A stretch of 22,468 nt of DNA from Mesotaenium endlicherianum (GCA_009602735.1 WELA01008598.1:125549-148016); one strand, 5' to 3'. Shown: positions 10,066-19,962, counted from the stretch's first letter. Notes: a model not told the origin generated them from the sequence alone. Numbers and translations: made by a program.

Positions 10066-10082
10066 TCCAGTCTACTGACTGT
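10041..10082 (+). promoter_or_regulatory. -1 programmed ribosomal frameshift signal at gag/pol
   Basis: TTTAAAA (10041-10047) lies in the gag frame as T TTA AAA, a canonical X XXY YYZ heptamer. After a 7-nt spacer, ACAGTCAGTA (10055-10064) and TACTGACTGT (10073-10082) form a perfect 10-bp stem with an 8-nt loop. The gag stop TAA (10063-10065) lies in the stem. A -1 slip enters the protease frame, which is open. In decayed element A the heptamer is TTTAAGA and the stem has one mismatch. Confidence 0.85.
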
Positions 10083-11139
10083 GAGGATGCTAGAGATAGT
10101 GAGTCGTCACTAGCTGCCCTCGTAGCAGGTATTATGGGTCCTGCTGAACTGGATTCACTATGCATGCCTGACAAACAGATAAAGGAGACCATCAGTAATA
10201 TAGACGTCCAGAGAGTGCACACTCTGGATGCTCTTGTTCCACCTGATGTCCAACATTTCTTTGCTACGTCAGGAGAACAATGCGAAAGTCAGGAAAAGAC
10301 AGTCCCCCCTATCCTACTGCATTGCATGATTGCAGGTAGGAAGGTGAGGGCATTTGTTGACGGAGGGGCGTCACATACTTTTATCCACAAGGACTTAGTT
10401 AAGCGGCTAAGGCTGCCTACTGTCACCCAAGGGAATAGAAAAATATTCCTTGGAGATGCCTCAAGTATCCCGGGAGGAGTTATAACCAAGCCTATTGAGG
10501 TCCAGTTAGGTTCTGGCATTGCAGTTCTAACTGAAACGCTTACATTTGAGGTACTCAACACTGGCTTTTATGATCTCGTGCTAGGCAGGTCCTGGCTTAA
10601 TAGACATCAAGCTGAAGTGTGTTGGAGCAGAGGTACAGTTAAAGTGAGAGGAGCCAGTGATGGGCAGACTGACTTGGCACCCACCAGTGCTCTTCCTCTT
10701 GTCCTGTGTGGATGGCAAATGAAGGAAAAGAAGAGGCTTCCAGAAGGATGCAAGTTGCTGAATGCAATGGAGTTCGTCAAAAGCTGGAACCAAAAGGAAG
10801 ACAGAATGTTCTGTCTGCTACTAAGAGAGGTACCTCCTCAACCTGAAGAAGTGGTGGAGAAAAAGGTAAGCCCTCCGGAGCACCCTATTGCTGCAAAAAT
10901 TGTTGCTCAGTACACGGATGTATTAAATATTCCCTCAGGACTACCCCCTAAGAGTGAAGTAGATCATAGGATTGATTTATTACCGGGGAGTCAGCCACCC
11001 TGGCAACGCACGTATGGCTTGTCTTATGTGGAGAGCGAGGAGTTGAAAACACAGATTGCAGAGCTTGAGGAAAATGGTTATATTTCTCCCAGTAAATCAC
11101 CTTACGGCGCACCCATCCTATTTCTTAAGAAAAAGGATG
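10047..11139 (+). CDS. pol: Pol of element B, 5' part (protease and start of RT; split by element C)
   Basis: The frame is -1 relative to gag and is entered at the slippery site. It carries an aspartic protease with the active-site motif VDGGASHTFI (Asp codon 10359-10361), where Gly replaces the usual Ser/Thr after Asp, and the flap and hydrophobic segment GFYDLVLGRSWL. It then runs into the RT connection ([26 protein letters not shown]). Unlike A and C, protease and RT share one frame here. Element C interrupts it at KKKD, and the matching continuation begins at 17225 in the same frame. A terminal Val and stop at 11139-11144 come from the inserted LTR, not from pol. Confidence 0.88.
11135..11139 (+). 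repeat. Target site duplication of element C, left copy
   Basis: GGATG immediately precedes the LTR start at 11140, and AGATG (17220-17224) immediately follows the LTR end at 17219. Removing the insertion plus one copy restores contiguous RT homology. Confidence 0.75.
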
Positions 11140-11287
11140 TGTAATGAATCAGTATACTGGTTGATATAATATTCATTTACATAATATAGTTAAATAAGTT
11201 CAGCATGCTGAACTCTAGTTAACAATCTGATGGACTCTATACTTAATATCAGTTTAATGTCTTGGCCGGAAGTAGCAGGCTGAGGTC
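11140..11287 (+). repeat. LTR fragment (5' end of element C LTR)
   Basis: It begins TGTAATGAATC and follows the first 148 bp or so of the full LTRs, ending in the CAGGCTGA block. It then joins pol sequence (GTTCGTCAAAAG) with no clear microhomology. Confidence 0.88.
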
Positions 11288-14200
11288 GTTCGTCAAAAGC
11301 TGGAACCAGAAGGAAGACAGAATGTTTGTCTGCTGCTAAAAGAGGTACCTCCTCAACCTGAAGAAGTGGTGGAGAAAAAGGTAAGCCCTCAAGAGCACCC
11401 TACTGCTGCAAAAATTGTTGCTCAGTACACTGATGTATTTAATATGCCTCCAGGACTACCCCCTAAGAGGGAAGTAGATCATAGGATTGATCTATTACCT
11501 GGGAGTCAGCCACCTTGGAAACGCACGTATGGCTTGTCTTATGTGGAGAGCGAGGAGTTGAAAACACAGATTGCAGAGCTTGAGGAAAATGGTTATATTT
11601 CTCCCAGTAAATCACCTTACGGCGCACCCATCCTATTTGTTAAGAAAAAGGATGGCAGCATGCGGATGTGTGTGGATTACAGAGCCCTGAACAGAATTAC
11701 AGTAAAAAATATGTATGCTTTACCCAGGATCAAGGACTTGCTTGATACCCTGTCTGGTGCTAAGGTGTTCAGTAAGATAGATCTCAAGAGTGGTTATCAT
11801 CAAATCAGAATTGCTGAGGGGGATGAACACAAGACTGCCTTCCGTACACGTTATGGACACTATGAGTTCAACGTGATGCCATTTGGACTGACTAATGCTC
11901 CTGCGACCTTCATGGGTGCTATGAATGACATTTTCAGACCTTATTTGGATAAGTTTGTGCAAGTTTTCCTGGATGATACTTTAATTTTCTCTAAAGATGA
12001 AGCTCAGCACGCTAAACACTTAAAGACAGTCATGGACATTTTGAGAAGAAATCACTTATATGCTAAAATGAGCAAGTGTGATTTCCTTAAGGAAAGTATT
12101 GAATTCTTAGGTCACGTTGTCAGTAAAGAGGGCATCAGTGTGGACCCTAAGAAAGTCCAGACCATAAGGGACTGGCCAGTACCACAGTCTGTCTCTGAAG
12201 TTAGATCCTTCCTCGGGTTGGCTAACTACTATAGGAGATTTATTGAGAATTATTCCACAAAGGCCAGTAAACTGACTGACCTTACTAAGAAAGACATAGG
12301 GTATGTGTGGGGGGAAGAGCAGCAGGCTGCCTTCCAGACCCTTAAAGATGCCCTTTGTTCTGCCCCAGTGCTAGCCGTGTATGAACCCAGCAAACCCGTG
12401 CAGGTGGTCACTGATGCCTCTGACTTTGCCATGGGTGCTATTTTGTTGCAGCCTGCTGACAAAACCACAAAGGACGGTAAGGTACGGCAAGAATGGCATT
12501 CTGTGTTGTACGAGTCTACGAAATTCAATCCAGCAAAGATTAATTACTCAGTGCATGATAAGGAGCTGCTAGCTATCATTCATGTGCTCAAACAGTGGAG
12601 AGCATACTTACATGGTAAAGCCTTTAAGGTGATTACAGATCATCTAGCTCTGACCCACTTTCAGAAGAAGTCCAAGCTGTCGAGGAGGGAGAACCGTTGG
12701 ACCATCAATGTGGAGCAGTTCCAAGTCCAGATCGACTACAAACCAGGGAAGATGAATCCTGCTGATGCACTCTCTAGAAGACCTGACTTGCAGGAAAGGA
12801 ACTTTAGTCAGCATGCTGTAGATAAAGTCCTGTGTGCTCTCACTTCAGTAAAAGTGAAAAAGTCCTTCCTAGAACAACTTAGGAAAGCCTACCATTCTGA
12901 CCCAACATTTGAGCCCAGCCCCACTACTGGTGTGTGTCGTGCCACTGCACTCGGGTATAAGCTTAAGGGAGGGGTCTGGGTGACTGAAACCACTTCAGGC
13001 AGGCTGAAGCTGGTCATTCTTAATAACTTGGAAATAAGGTCTCTCTTACTGAGTCAAGCTCATGACAGTCTCCTGGGTGGACATTTGGGGCAGGCCAAAA
13101 CTGTTGGCAAACTGGCAAAACATTATCATTGGGAGGGGTTACCCCGGGAGGTCTTGAAATATGTCAAGTCCTGTGACCAGAGACAGAGGAATAAGTCTCG
13201 GCACACACCACCCGGAGGTCTCTTGCAACCACTGCCCATCCCAGCTGGACGCTGGGAAACTATATCCATGGACTGGGTGGTCACACTACCACGAACTGCT
13301 AATGGGCATGATTCGATATTGGTAGTCGTGGATAAACTGACAAAAATGGTCATTTTCATCCCCACAACTGTCAAAGTAATTGCACTCGAAACAGCGCGAC
13401 AATTTTACAACCATGTAGTATGCCAACATGGGCTACTTTCTAACATTATCTCAGATAGAGACTCAAAATTCACCTCTAAGTTCTGGAGAGCTTTAATGGG
13501 GTTAATGGGAGTCAAACAGCTGCTCAGCACAGCAAACCACCCTCAGACTGATGGGCAGACTGAAAGAACTAACCGAGTTCTGCAGGAGGTGCTGAGAGCA
13601 TATATTAACCAAAAACAAGATAATTGGGACGACCTGTTGCCTCAAATTCAGTTTGCGGTCAACAGTGCGGTGCACGCGTCAACGGGCAAGACTCCTTTTG
13701 AACTCAGCCTGGGTAGAGTCCCTAAGTCTCCTTTAGATGTACTGGGGGAGTCTTTAACAGACCCGGAAGGGATAGACAACCCAGTCTCCCTCCAGTTAAC
13801 TCGGGAGTTTGCTGACACCTTGTCAGAATTCCAACAAAACCTGCACAAAGCCCAAGAAAACCAACAAAAATACGCTAATCAACACCGTCGGGAGCTGACA
13901 TTTTCTAAGGGCGATTTAGTCAAACTGCATTCTCAGCACCTGTACCTCCCTGGTGTGGTCAAGAAAAAGCTTGGCCCTGTCTGGGTCGGTCCATATTCGG
14001 TGGTGCGTCGTGTCGGTCAGAATGCTTACAAATTGAACATGTCAGCGGACTACAAGGGTCACCCGGTCTTTAATGTCTCCTTCCTGGAACCATACATCAA
14101 AGGTGATACACTGTTCACAGGTCGGTTACCTGTCCAACCGGGACCGGTCCCCGCTGTCCGGGACGGAGATCCTGAGAAATATGAGGTCGATGAAATTTTA

Positions 14201-14365
14201 GACGCTCGCTCGGTCCGTCGATCGTCTAAATATGTCATGAAGTACCTCATCTGATGGAAGGGTTACGATGCCTCTGAGGACACTTGGGAATTTAAAGATC
14301 AGCTGACGAATGCCAAAGGGGCGTTGAAACAGTTCCACCTTCGGGCGGCTGGGGCACCTCCCTAA
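11288..14365 (+). pseudogene. pol: Pol of element C (RT, RNase H, integrase, chromodomain; nearly intact, no protease)
   Basis: It is open from about 11339 to 14251; residues are numbered from the first ATG, at 11366. RT has Asp139 and the FLDD box (Asp203/Asp204), followed by Thr. RNase H has Asp350, Glu400, Asp425 and Asp467. The integrase zinc finger has His566, His573 and Cys603, but the last cysteine is Arg606 (CDQR; element B has CDQC). The catalytic triad is Asp636, Asp697 and Glu733 (DD35E). The GPY/F module is [19 protein letters not shown]. The chromodomain starts at [11 protein letters not shown] (939) and is cut by TGA at 14252-14254 where B has CGA; the frame otherwise continues to TAA at 14363-14365. 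The 5' edge has a 1-nt loss against B, giving a TAA near 11336. With no gag or protease it could move only in trans. Confidence 0.9.
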
Positions 14366-14745
14366 CAGTCATTTCAGTTGACACGGGAAGGTGACAGGAG
14401 GTCCTGTCTCCATATAAGTTGGAGGGGGATGCGACAGTTAGTGACAGTTGTGACGGGCAGTCCACCTTTAAAATTAAGTTGGAGGGAGTGGTATTCTCTC
14501 ATCACCATATTACACACTCAACCTGCGAATTAAGTTGGAGGGAGTGGTATTCTCTGATCACCATATTACACAATCAACCTGCGCTCACACTCACTTGCTC
14601 TCCAACTCAAGTTTCCCTTCTATTCACTCACACCAGGTATTCCACACTAGGAACTCTCCCGATCGCGTTCCTCTTCATCAAGGGCACTCAGTAGCGGCAA
14701 AATATCACGACTTCACTAACTGCATTGTGTTTATGATTGAGCAGG
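14366..14745 (+). promoter_or_regulatory. Leader between pol and extra ORF (element C): PPT-like motifs, possible intron
   Basis: AAGTTGGAGGG-type purine motifs near 14418, 14476 and 14532 resemble the sequence just before LTR 3 (AAGTTGGAGGGAT). A pyrimidine-rich stretch follows. A likely intron runs from CAG|GTATTC (intron start 14637) to GAGCAG|G (end 14744), with a CTAAC branch site (14716-14720) 25 nt upstream of the acceptor. The exon then starts one base before the extra-ORF ATG. Element B has the same sites and the same 108-nt length. Use of these signals is inference. Confidence 0.5.
14473..14584 (+). repeat. Tandem duplication, 2 x 56 bp
   Basis: Units 14473-14528 and 14529-14584 both start ATTAAGTTGGAGGGAGTGG and differ at a few positions. 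Element B has a single unit (near 20070), so this is a duplication private to C. It doubles the PPT-like motif. Confidence 0.85.
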
Positions 14746-16413
14746 ATGACTCAAAAGTCGGAGCTCAAGAGGAAGAGAAGGGCGGAAGAGGCACATGCAG
14801 AATACTTGCAATTTTGTGGAGACATCGAATCATCTTCCATCTCCGCTTGGGAATAACAACGACTCCAACAACAGCGGGAGGCACAGAAGAAGAAGGAGGA
14901 GGAGCAACAGGCCAGACTGAGGCGGGAAGAAATGGACAGAAAAGCTGCAGAGGAGGCGAAGAAAGCAAAGGAGGAGAGGCAAGCTGAGGAGAAGCGGAAG
15001 CAGCAGGCTGAAGAAGAAGAACAGAGGAGAATCAGCAGCTACCGCTATACGGTGCTGGGCAAGGGCTTTGATCTACTGGAGGAGGCCTTCAAGTTTGCCC
15101 AGAGAAGTCGCAGTGAGTCGCAGAAGGAAATCCTCCAGAAGGAAGGGGAGACATCCGAAAACTTTGACAAGTATATAGAGGTCGGCACAAGGCTCCTCCT
15201 CTACCACGATTACGCCAGGATGGTAGGATATACCATCGGAGAGGCCAAGGCAATGGCCCAGGTGAACGAAGCAGGAGCTGTCTCGAGTCCTAGTATCTGG
15301 GGGACAGATAGGGTCATCAGGATGATCCCCATGGACGCGGACAGCTTCAAGGACTCAACACCCCACAACAGGTTCAAGGCCATGTACAATGAGGTGGAGA
15401 GGAGGAGCTGGGAGTTCTTGGCCAGAGAAACCAGTCAGCTGGACTTTGCAGGGCACTGGTACCCTTGTACTCTCAAAAAGACAGATGCTGCCTGCTTCCA
15501 AAAGCCCACTGATTGGCGGTAGATGACCATCAACATGAGGGACCAGCAGAATGACAGGGCGACGGATGAGGATTTCCTGACAGACCTAAAGGGGAACATA
15601 GTATTGCCCCCTCACATTGCGGCTTGGGACCCAAGATTGGATGGAGTCAGAGACTGCATGAGCCAAGAGTTGCAGGGGGACAGAAGCAGGGCCCGAGAGT
15701 CATTCTCCAAAAGGAAGCACGCTTATGCCAAATGGGCAAGTAAGCAGGGGGAAAAGGACCTGTATGCAGTCCTGACTCAGCAGCCCCCACCAGCACCCAA
15801 AAGGGAAAGGTCAGTAGGATATTCTTTTTCTCTGGAAGAGCTGGAGCAGCGGACAGAGAAGACCCCAGAAGTCTCAAAGGAACCCGGGGACGGCGAGGAG
15901 GAGGAGTCGGAGGAAGACGAGGAGGAAGGCAAGGAGGAGAACACTAGCCCCGCCGTGATCCTGACGCCTGCCACATCTCCTGTAAGGGAGAAGACGGGGT
16001 TGGCTTTGGAGCAACTCGCTGAAGAGGAGGATATCACTTGGCTGGGGACTGCCAGAGGACAGACCCCATCTCCAGGCGAGGAGACCCAGTCAGACAGGGC
16101 AAACAGGAGGGCTGCTCGGGAGAGAGCCAGAGGCCTGCCAGCATCTCCCTCGCAAAGAGGGCATGTACCTTTGGCTCATGTTATGCAACATACTTCTGGG
16201 ATGCCGATATACGTACCTGTCAGTTTGAGGGCTGCCCAGGAGAAGGCTGCCTCCCTTCAGTTTCAGACTGTGCAGGAGGAAACAGCCCAGTTACTGCGTT
16301 CGCCACCGGGTCCTTACACGGAACCCCCTTCTCTGACAGGCTTCAAAAGACCCCAAGACAGGAGGAGGTCTGGCTCCCCTGTGTATAGGACCTCAGGGAC
16401 ATCTTCCTCCTAA
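14746..16413 (+). pseudogene. Extra 3' ORF of element C (unknown protein, two in-frame stops)
   Basis: I do not recognise this protein. It has 555 sense-length codons between pol and the 3' LTR, in pol orientation. Codons 1-36 (MTQKSELKRKRRAEEAHAEY...) end at TAA (14854-14856), and the same frame continues as a Gln/Glu/Lys/Arg coiled coil to about codon 105. A globular-looking part follows (ISSYRYTVLGKGFDLLEEA, GHWYPC, PPHIAAWDPRLDG). Then come a strongly acidic segment (Glu-rich, near 15890-15940) and a Pro/Ser/Arg tail with VPLAHVMQHTSGMPIYVPVS. TAG at 15520-15522 replaces a Trp codon present in element B. No signal peptide, membrane segment, zinc finger or catalytic motif is seen, so an env role is unlikely. 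It could be a captured host or Gag-like protein. The TAA is shared with B. Confidence 0.8.
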
Positions 16414-16483
16414 GGGCAGCAGGCTGGGGATAAGAGGGACAGCACGCTGTTATTAGTGTTAGTATTGTCAAGGCGACAACATG

Positions 16484-16498
16484 GTAAGTTGGAGGGAT
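16484..16498 (+). other. Polypurine tract of element C
   Basis: TAAGTTGGAGGGAT lies directly before the LTR start at 16499, the expected place for plus-strand priming. The purine run is short. Confidence 0.65.
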
Positions 16499-17219
16499 TG
16501 TAATGAATCAGTATACTGGTTGATATAATATTCATTTAAATAATATGGTTAAATAAGTTCAGCCTGCTGAACTTTAGTTAATCATCAGTCTGCTGGACTT
16601 TATATTTAATATCAGTTTAATGACTCGGCCGGAGGTAGCAGGCTGATGTCACCTCAAGTCAGCTTGCTGACACATTCTTTGACAGCCAGCTGACTTCCGT
16701 ACTCAGTAGCAGCGAACTGCCTCGATATGCATCTAAGTGTGGTATGCTAGATGAATGGCCAGATGACATCCCTATGATGGATGGCGATTCGGGATGATGG
16801 GAGATGGCGGTGGATTTGGTTAACCGAGGTCCTACCAACGTGGTTAACTCCCGGGTAGGCGGTGCCATCGCACTGACCGTTGAACAGTAAACTCATTCCA
16901 TGTACATATGCTAGGCATTGCTCTCGAGTTCGGCATTCGGAAACGAGGCCAACTCTCTTGTACAGCTTACTGAGAGAGATCTGAATCCAAGGCGAGAAGC
17001 CATTGATACGCACTGTCTTCTAACCTTGCTTATGTATGAGTTTACTGATTTGCATTATTGATGCTAGTTTACTTTCATTTGACTGACGAGTATTATTCAC
17101 TGCTAGTGTGTTGTCCTTTGCCGTTAAAACAGTTAACGGAAAATACCATAAAGATTACTTGCTGATATAAAGATCTTTATAAATTGTTAATCGCTTATTT
17201 GGTAAGTCGATTCATTTCA
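16499..17219 (+). repeat. LTR 3 (3' LTR of element C)
   Basis: This 721-bp complete copy begins TGTAATGAATC and ends GATTCATTTCA. TATAAA lies at 17166-17171. No PBS follows; instead AGATG and RT sequence of element B resume, so this is the right end of the nested insertion. Confidence 0.93.
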
Positions 17220-17224
17220 AGATG
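17220..17224 (+). repeat. Target site duplication of element C, right copy
   Basis: AGATG follows the LTR end and pairs with GGATG at 11135-11139, with one mismatch. Confidence 0.72.
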
Positions 17225-18282
17225 GCAATATGCGGATGTGTGTGGATTACAGAGCCCTGAACAGAATTATGGTAAAGAGCAAGTATGCTTTACCCAGAAT
17301 TGAGGACTTGCTTGATACCCTGTCTGGTGCTAAGGTGTTCAGTAAGATAGATCTCAAGAGTGGTTATCATCAAATCAGAATTGCTGAAGTAGATGAATAC
17401 AAGACTGCCTTCCGCACACATTATGGACACTATGAGTTCAACGTGATGCCATTTGGACTGACTAATGCTCTTGCGACCTTCATGGGTGCTATGAATGACA
17501 TTTTCAGACCTTATTTGGATAAGTTTGTGCAAGTTTTCCTGGATGATACTTTAATTTTCTCTAAAGATGAAGCTCAGCACACTGAACACTTAAAGGAAGT
17601 GCTGGACATTTTGAGCAGAAATCTGTTATATGCTAAAATGAGCAAGTGTGATTTCCTTACGGAAAGTATTGAATTCTTAGGTCACATTGTCAGTGTAGAG
17701 GGCATCAGTGTGGACCCTAAGAAAGTCCAGACCATAAGGGACTGGCCAGTACCACAGTCTGTCTCTGAAGTTAGATCCTTCCTCGGGTTGGCTAACTACT
17801 ATAGGAGATTTTTTGAGAACTATTCTACAAAGGCCAGTAAACTGATTGACCTTACTAAGAAAGACATAGGGTATGTGTGGGGGGAAGAGCAGCAGGCTGC
17901 CTTCCAGACCCTTAAAGATGCCCTTTGTTCTGCCCCAGTGCTAGCCGTGTATAAACCCAGCAAACCCGTGCAGGTGGTCACTGATGCCTCTGACTTTGCC
18001 ATGGGTGCTATTTTGTTGCAGCCTGCTGACAAAACCACAAAGGACGGTAAGGTACGGCAAGAATGGCATTCTATGTTGTACGAGTCTACGAAATTCAATC
18101 CAGCAAAGATTAATTACTCAGTGCATGATAAGGAGCTGCTAGCTATCATTCATGTGCTCAAACAGTGGAGAGCATACTTACATGGTAAAGCCTTTAAGGT
18201 GATTACAGATCATCTAGCTCTGACCCACTTTCAGAAGAAGTCCAAGCTGTCGAGGAGGGAGAACCGTTGGAGCCAGATGCTG

Positions 18283-18283
18283 N
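18283..18283. other. Assembly join (single N)
   Basis: The N lies in the RNase H end of element B, and the frame changes across it. Six bases present in A and C (AAGTCC) are missing just after it. Confidence 0.7.
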
Positions 18284-19279
18284 GTGGAGCAGTTCCACCA
18301 GATCGACTACAAATTAGGGAAGTTGAATCCTGCCGATGCACTCTCTAGAAGACCTGACTTGCAAGAAAGGAACTTTAGTCAGCATGCTGTAGATAAAGTC
18401 CTGTGTGCACTCACTTCACTAAAGGTGGAAAAGTCCTTCCTTGAACAACTTAGGAAAGCCTACATTTCTGACCCAACATTTGAGCCCAGCCCCACTACTG
18501 GTATAAGTCGTGCTACTGCACTCGGGTATAAGCTTAAGGGAGGGGTCTGGGTGACTGAAACCACTTCAGGGAGGCTGAAGCTGGTCATTCCTAATAACTT
18601 GGAAATGAGGTCTCTCTTACTGCGTCAAGCGCATGACAGTCTCCTAGGTGGACATTTGGGGCAGGCCAAAACTGTTGGCAAACTGGCAAAACATTATCAT
18701 TGGGAGGGGTTATCCCGGGAAGTCTTGAAATATGTGGAGTCCTGTGACCAGTGTCAGAGGAATAAGTCTCGGCACACACCACCTGGAGGTCTCTTGCAAC
18801 CGCTGCCCATCCCAGCTGGACGCTGGGAAACTATATTCATGGACTGGGTGGTCTCACTACCAAGAACTGCCAATGGGCATGATTCAATACTGGTAGTCGT
18901 GGATAAACTGACAAAAATGGTCATTTTTATCCCCACAACTGTCAAAGTGACTGCACTCGAAACAGCGAGACAGTTTTACAACCATGTAGTATGCCAACAT
19001 GGGCTACCTTCTAATATCATCTCAGACAGAGACTCAAAATTCACCTCTAAGTTCTGGAGAGCTTTAATGGGGTTAATGGGAGTCAAACAGATGCTCAGCA
19101 TAGCAAAGCACCCTCAGACTGATGGGCAAACTGAAAGAACTAACCGAGTTCTGCAGGAGGTGCTGAGAGCATATATGAACCAAAAACAAGATAATTGGGA
19201 CGACCTGTTGCCTCAAATTCAGTTTGCGGTCAACAGTGCGGTGCACGCGTCAACGGGCAAGACTCCTTTTGAACTCAGC

Positions 19280-19280
19280 N
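19280..19280. other. Assembly join (single N) with exact 26-bp duplicate
   Basis: The 26 bp at 19254-19279 are repeated exactly at 19281-19306, next to the N. Elements A and C give no support for such a repeat in integrase, so this is best read as unmerged contig ends. Confidence 0.85.
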
Positions 19281-19962
19281 CGGGCAAGACTCCTTTTGAA
19301 CTCAGCTTGGGTAGAGTCCCTAAGTCTCCTTTAGATGTACTGGGGGAGTCCTTAACTGACCCTGAAGGGATTGTTAACCCGGTCTCCCTCCAGTTAACTC
19401 CGGAGTTTGCTGACACCCTGTCAGAAGTCCAACAAAACTTGCACAAAGTCCAAGAAAACCAACAAAAATACGCTAATCAACACCGTCGGGAGCTGACACT
19501 TTCTAAGGGCGATTTAGTCAAACTGCATTCTCAGCACCTGTACCTCCCTGGTGTGGTCAAGAAAAAGCTTGGCCCTGTCTGGGTCTGTCCATATTCGGTG
19601 GTACGTCTTGTCGGTCAGAATGCTTACAAACTGAACATGTCAGCTGACTACAAGGGTCACCCGGTCTTTAATGTCTCCTTCCTGGAACCATACATCAAAG
19701 GTGATTCACTGTTCACAGGTCGGTTACCTGTCCAACCGGGACCGGTCCCCGCTGTCCGGGACGGCGATCTTGAGAATATGAGGTCGAGGAGATTTTAGAC
19801 GCTCGCTCGGTCCGTCGATCGTCTAAATATGTCATGAAGTACCTCATCCGATGGAAGGGTTAGGATGCCTCTAGGGACACTTGGGAATTTAAAGACCAGC
19901 TGACCAATGCCAAAGGGGCGTTGAAACGGTTCCACCTTCGGGCGGCTGGGGCACCGCCCTAA

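Larger units (their letters stand above)
11140..17219 (+). mobile_element. Element C: internally deleted chromovirus nested in element B
   Basis: It is 6,080 bp long and inserted in the RT of element B with an imperfect 5-bp duplication. Only 148 bp of the 5' LTR remain. The rest of that LTR, the PBS, gag and protease are missing, and the sequence jumps to pol at 11288. RT through chromodomain, the extra ORF, the PPT and a complete 3' LTR are present. The LTR fragment differs from the 3' LTR at roughly a dozen positions by eye, so the insertion is not recent or the left end is recombinant. Confidence 0.85.
17225..19962 (+). pseudogene. pol: Pol of element B, 3' part (RT, RNase H, integrase, chromodomain)
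   Basis: This continues the frame of 10047-11139. RT motifs ([20 protein letters not shown]), RNase H ([23 protein letters not shown]) and integrase are present. The integrase zinc finger is complete (HDSLLGGH...SCDQCQ) and has the DDE residues MDWVV, SDRDSKF and QTERTNR. The single N at 18283 and local loss beside it break the frame at the RNase H end. The N at 19280 adds a 27-nt in-frame repeat inside integrase. A missing A near 19776 shifts the frame at the chromodomain start, and TAG at 19861-19863 replaces the Tyr codon of the WKGY core. The natural pol stop is TAA at 19960-19962. The N-associated breaks may be assembly errors; the chromodomain lesions look real. Confidence 0.88.

Noticed and set aside
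14535-14987. Alternative + frame over the start of the extra ORF (150-170 aa in both copies)
   Set aside because: It overlaps the coiled-coil frame, which continues naturally both ways, and its composition is typical of an out-of-frame reading of purine-rich codons.
16038-16388. 114-116 aa + frame overlapping the end of the extra ORF in both copies
   Set aside because: The extra-ORF frame runs across the whole region; this one is a shifted shadow conserved only because the DNA is.
14746-16413. Retroviral-type env
   Set aside because: There is no signal peptide, no hydrophobic membrane segment and no cysteine-rich ectodomain. The protein is highly charged.
17820-18098. Minus-strand ORFs opposite RNase H in B and C
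   Set aside because: They are antisense shadows of a conserved RT/RNase H frame.
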